Shown in pieces: positions 1 to 3,900 of a DNA stretch of 15,000 nt; position 1 is the stretch's first letter, and each line of letters starts with the position of its first letter. This DNA is from Baffinella frigidus (taxonomy: Eukaryota; Cryptophyceae; Cryptomonadales; Baffinellaceae). Both the position numbers and the translations under genes were made by a program. The notes beneath the pieces were generated by a model. The model was not told the DNA's origin, ran no database searches, and worked only from the letters and a program-made list of their open reading frames with translations. The DNA is taken from contig MU647237.1 of assembly GCA_026770585.1 (NCBI GenBank), forward strand, positions 94,817-109,816. The letters are read 5' to 3'.

Positions 1-332
1 TTAGCCTATTTTAGCCTGACCACGCCCTATTTTAGCCTGACCACGCCCCATTTTAGCCTGACCACGCCCTATTTTAGCCTGACCACGCCCTATTTTAGCC
101 TGACCACGCCCTATTTTAGCCTGACCATGCCCTATTTTAGCCTGACCACGCCCTCGTTTGGCCTGACCACGCCACTTTTAGCCTGACCACGCCACTTTTA
201 GCCTGACCACGCCCTATTTTAGCCTGACCATGCCCTATTTTAGCCTGACCACGCCCTCGTTTGGCCTGACCACGCCACTTTTTGCCTGACCACGCCACTT
301 TTAGACTGACCACGCCCTATTTTAGCCTGACC
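1..332. repeat. 21-bp minisatellite (unit TTTTAGCCTGACCACGCCC plus TA)
   Basis: About 16 head-to-tail units of roughly 21 bp built round GCCTGACCACGCC run from the left edge to about 332. Variants include CATG for CACG, a TCGTTTGG form, and 20-bp units with ACTTTT. The array starts outside the window, so its full length is unknown. No reading frame through it looks like protein. It lies beyond the last PTGES2-like exon found and could be in a later intron or 3' of that gene. Confidence 0.9.
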
Positions 333-335
333 CGA

Positions 336-461
336 AATCGGCGGGTTTTGACTTTTGAATTCCATTGCCCTGAGGGAAGATTGACTTTTGGCGACCTCTT
401 CAAAGACTCTGGAAAGGTTGGTGGCCGCCCTGTCCATGTCCAGCAAGCTGACGCCGGTCAT
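336..461. repeat. Dispersed repeat (GACTTTTGGCGACCTCTTC type) with unassigned GC-rich end
   Basis: Positions 340-416 resemble 4340-4396: a CATTGCC block, then ATTGACTTTTGGC, then CTTCRAAGAMTCTGG. Related, more diverged copies occur at 5211-5335 and, inverted, at 7407-7535. The adjoining part, 417-461, reads on the minus strand as an open stretch (MTGVSLLDMDRAAT) that I cannot assign. It could be a PTGES2-like downstream exon, but it does not match the C-terminal part of that family as I know it. Confidence 0.55.
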
Positions 462-880
462 GAGGGTTTGGGGTTTAGGGTTTAGGGTTCAGGGTTCAGG
501 GTGTAAGGTTTAGGGTTTAGGGTTTGGGGTTTACGCACCTGGTACGGCTCGCTGAAGTTGCGCGTGAGGTTCGGGAAGAGAGGGGGGGCTAGGGGCTAGG
601 GGTTAGGGGTTAGCTCTGGGGTTCAGGGCTTAGGGCTTAGGGTTTAGCTTTTAGGATGTGGAGGTCAGGGGTTGGGATTTGGGGGTTGGGGTTACTGGCG
701 GACAAGACACGCACCGTCCGAGGGTCTAGGGTTTAGAGGTTAGGGTTTAGGGTTTAGGGTTTGGAGTTTAGAGTTTAGGGTTTTGCGGTAGGGGAATCCG
801 TGGGAGCATAGGACACACTTGGTGGGGTTTGGTGTTTAAGGTTTAGGGTTTTAGTGTTCAGGATTTGGGGTTTAGGGGCA
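462..880 (+). repeat. Telomere-like (TTTAGGG) degenerate repeat tract, intronic
   Basis: Degenerate heptamers (GGGTTTA, GGGTTCA, GGGTTAG) fill the sequence 3' of PTGES2-like exon 5 in transcript sense. Non-repeat islands occur at 535-580 (a partial exon 5 copy), 695-725 and 783-825; I found no convincing coding match in the last two. The G-rich strand is the plus strand, so the gene's transcript here is C-rich. Confidence 0.85.
539..580 (-). pseudogene. Donor-side partial copy of PTGES2-like exon 5
   Basis: Reads LFPNLTRNFSEPYQ and ends TACCAG|GTGCGT, so it keeps the exon's end and a good-looking 5' splice site but lacks its first five codons and any acceptor. Changes from the full exon: Thr to Ser and Ser to Pro. 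It is downstream of the full exon in transcript sense. It could be a relic or a competing donor. Confidence 0.8.
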
Positions 881-883
881 CAC

Positions 884-940
884 CTGGTACGACTCGGTGA
901 AGTTGCGCGTCAGGTTCGGGAAGAGCAGCACTGCCAGCTC
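884..940 (-). CDS. PTGES2: PTGES2-like exon 5 (LLFPNLTRNFTESY)
   Basis: 57 bp, 19 codons. Acceptor GCAACAG|GAG, donor TACCAG|GTGTGC. It aligns with the L-x-P-N-x-x-R-x-x-x-E region of PGES2 that follows the W-A-D helix. The next family element (an F-x-Y motif) was not found in the rest of the window. Upstream partial copies lie at about 993-1007, 1052-1057, 1160-1183, 1240-1245 and 1328-1342; a donor-side copy lies downstream at 539-580. Confidence 0.83.
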
Positions 941-3900
941 CTGTTGCCGAGGAGGTTAGGGGTTAGGGGTTAGAGGTTTGGATTTAGGGGTTAGGAGCAC
1001 TGCCAGATTTTGCGGAAAGGTGTGAGGGGTTACGGGTTACGGGTTACGGGTTAGCTCCTGTTGTAGACATGAGGGTTGCGGGGTTAATGGTAAGGGGTTA
1101 GGGTTATTTCAGAAATCCGGGTTACGCGTTTAGGGTGTAGGGTTTGGGGGTGAGGGGTGAGGGAAGAGGAGTACTGCCAGCTCCTGGTGCCGAACGCGGT
1201 TAGGGGTTTAGGGTGAGGGTTTAGGGGTTAGGGGGCTAGGAGCTCCTGTTGCAGAAGGGGTGCGGGTTTATGTGTGAGGGGTGAGGGGTAAGGGATTTGG
1301 GGGTTGGGGGTTGAGTTTGGGGGTTAAGCGCACTGCCAGCTCCCGGTGCCAAAAGGGGTTTGGGGTTTGTGGTTTGGGGTTTGGGGTTGGTGGTTTGTGG
1401 TCTGGGGTTTGGGGTTACTGGATAATTGTTATTGGTTAGTAGTTTGGGGTTTGGGATTCAGGGTTTAGCGGGATGAGGTACCTTATCGGCCCACTCCATC
1501 CATTTCTTGACTTCAGGGTCCTTGCGAGACGCCAGAAACTGTGTGTCCGCAGTGCGCCCGTCCTGGTTTGGGGTGTGGGGTTGAGGGTTAAGGGGTTCGG
1601 GTTGAGGGTTGAGGGTTGAGGGTTGAGGGTTTAGGGTTTATTAGGGATTGGGGTTTGGGGTTTGGGGATTGGGGTTTAGGCAACTGTGTGTCCGCGCTGC
1701 GTCCTGCTTTGGGGTTGAGGGTTTAGGTTGTAGGGTTTGGGGTTTAGGGGTTAGGGTTTGGAGTTTAGGGTTTAGGGGTTCGGGTTTAGGGATTAGGGTT
1801 TAGGGTTTCAGGTTTGGGGTTTAGGGGTTCGGGTTTAGGGTTTAGGGTTTAGGGTTTGGGGTTTAGGGGTTAGGGTGTAGGCGGTGGGGTTTTCAACAGC
1901 TGCTTTTCACACCTCTTCAACTAGGGGCGGAGCGTACCACACGGTGGACTGCGAGGTTTCAGGCAGAAAAGCGAGATATAACAAGTTGACCAACACGACC
2001 GCTTCACGCTAGGGGGAGAGGTGTGACGAGGTCTTCATTTCAAAAAGGAAACTCGTCCAATTTCACCCTTTTTCGGTACAGCCCTTTTCCGGAAGAAACT
2101 TAGTCGCGTAACCCTCGGGTTTTTGAGGTCTTGAAAGCCTCGTAGGCCATCGTGTGTGGGCGAGGCAGAGCTAGGCCTGATGACGATGTTGCCGGTACTA
2201 CTACCGTAGTCAAGCACTGTCTTAATCTGGGGCAGAGCTGGGCCTATCTGTGCCTCAGTTAATCTGGGCTCTTCAATGAAAACATTATACCAGGACTCCG
2301 AACAAACGTTCCAGTGCAAAGAGCATCGAAACGTAGAGCCTCGTTAACTAGAGCTATTCCGGTAGGACTTGTCGCGTTTTCGACTTCGAGATTTCAAGAT
2401 TTCAGACTTCAAAAATGTTTTAAAGGGCGTAAAACGTTTTAAAACGCACCGTTTCAAATCTCATGGTACAAATGAAGTCTCGAAGTCTCGAAGTCTCGAA
2501 ATCGAAAACGCGACAAATCCTACCGGAATAGCTCTAGTTAACGAGGAGCTTACGCCAGAGTGTTCGCGGGGGTCAATTTTTTTATTGCATGTATTGAACG
2601 TATTTAAATACGTTATTTTCAACGTAATTAACGAGGAGCCCAGGCACAGCTAGCTGTGCTAGCCGGGGAAAGCCCAGAATAACCCGGATGTAGCCTCGAC
2701 ATTAAAAGTGATTGTATCTGGTTTTAGATTCGTAAAGTGGCTCGTTCTGGTACAAATAATAAAACTAACGGGGCTACAAGTCATTTGCCACTTTACGAAT
2801 CTAAAACCAGATCCAGGTACTATGAACATAGCTGTACCACAGTAGCCAGCCACAGCAGGCTACGAAGGGATTGAGGCAGAGCTAGCCACGCAGCAGGATA
2901 CGAAGGGATTTTTGGTTGGATATCAACCAAGAATCGGCTAGGATATCCGCAGGACCACCCTATACCCCTAGAATACCACCGTACGGTCCTATGGATTATC
3001 TACATCCGGGTTATTCTGGGCTTTTCCCGGTCCTGGAGCGGTTGTCACATCTTTCAGATCTGTTGGCCGCGCGGAAAGGATGGAACCGTGGCAAAAGATG
3101 ACCATTCTGGTATTAAATCGTCAACTTTCGAGTACCGCGGCAAGCATGGCGAGGAGCTACTCGAGAATGTCAGCACTATTATACAGCACTGTAATACTAG
3201 TAGTCAGCACTATAATTTTATTTTCAATATTATAGTGCTGACTTCTAGCAGTCAGCACTGTAATACAATTAGTCAGCACTATAACACTAGCAGTCAGCAC
3301 TATAATACTATTAGTCAGCACTATAATACTAGCAGTCAGCACTATAATACTAGTAGTCAGCACTATAATACTAGTAGTCAGCACTATAATACTAGCAGTC
3401 AGCACTATCATACTAGTAGTCAGCACTATAATACTAGCAGTCAGCACTATAATACTAGTAGTCAGCACTATAATACTAGTAGTCAGCACTATAATACTAG
3501 TAGTCAGCAATACCGCGGCGAGCATGGCGAGGAGCTGGTCGAGAATGACGGGCGAGTCCGCAACGACCTCCTCCCCGATGATCGCCAGGGGCACCTTCTT
3601 GTACTTGTGGGCGGGGTGGTCCTCCGGAAGAGCCTGCCAGGAGGGTTGAGGGTTGAGGGTCGAGGGTTGAGGGTTGAGTGTTGAGTGTTGAGTGTTGAGT
3701 GTTGAGGGTTGAGGGTTGAGGGTTGAGGGTTTCGGATTGAGGGTTGAGGGTGAGTATGTGCGCCGGCAGGCCCCAAACGTTAACGCTGCTGGTGCTGATA
3801 TCAATGCGACCAACCTGTGCCCTTGGCTCATCCTTTGGGGAGGGCCTGAGAGAGGCCAACGCCCTTCAGATTCCATGCAAAAAACACATTTGATTTATAT

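Noticed and set aside
1-332. CRISPR array
   Set aside because: The 21-bp units are contiguous with no unique spacers. The same holds for the array at 3170-3510.
695-725. Next PTGES2-like exon at 695-725 or 783-825
   Set aside because: Both islands are non-repeat, but no frame gives the F-x-Y motif or following helices expected after LTRNFTESY.
465-1885. A true chromosome end (telomere)
   Set aside because: The repeats are degenerate, mixed with exons, occur throughout the window in blocks of different variants and both orientations, and are bounded by splice sites. They are interstitial.
2035-2319. Minus-strand 94-codon frame as a PTGES2-like exon
   Set aside because: Only seven codons (IKTVLDY) match the family; the rest is unrelated, so it is a displaced fragment.
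3088-3684. 198-residue plus-strand Ser/Gln/His/Tyr/Asn/Thr repeat protein
   Set aside because: It is a translation of the intronic minisatellite, antisense to the PTGES2-like gene, with no unique flanking domain.
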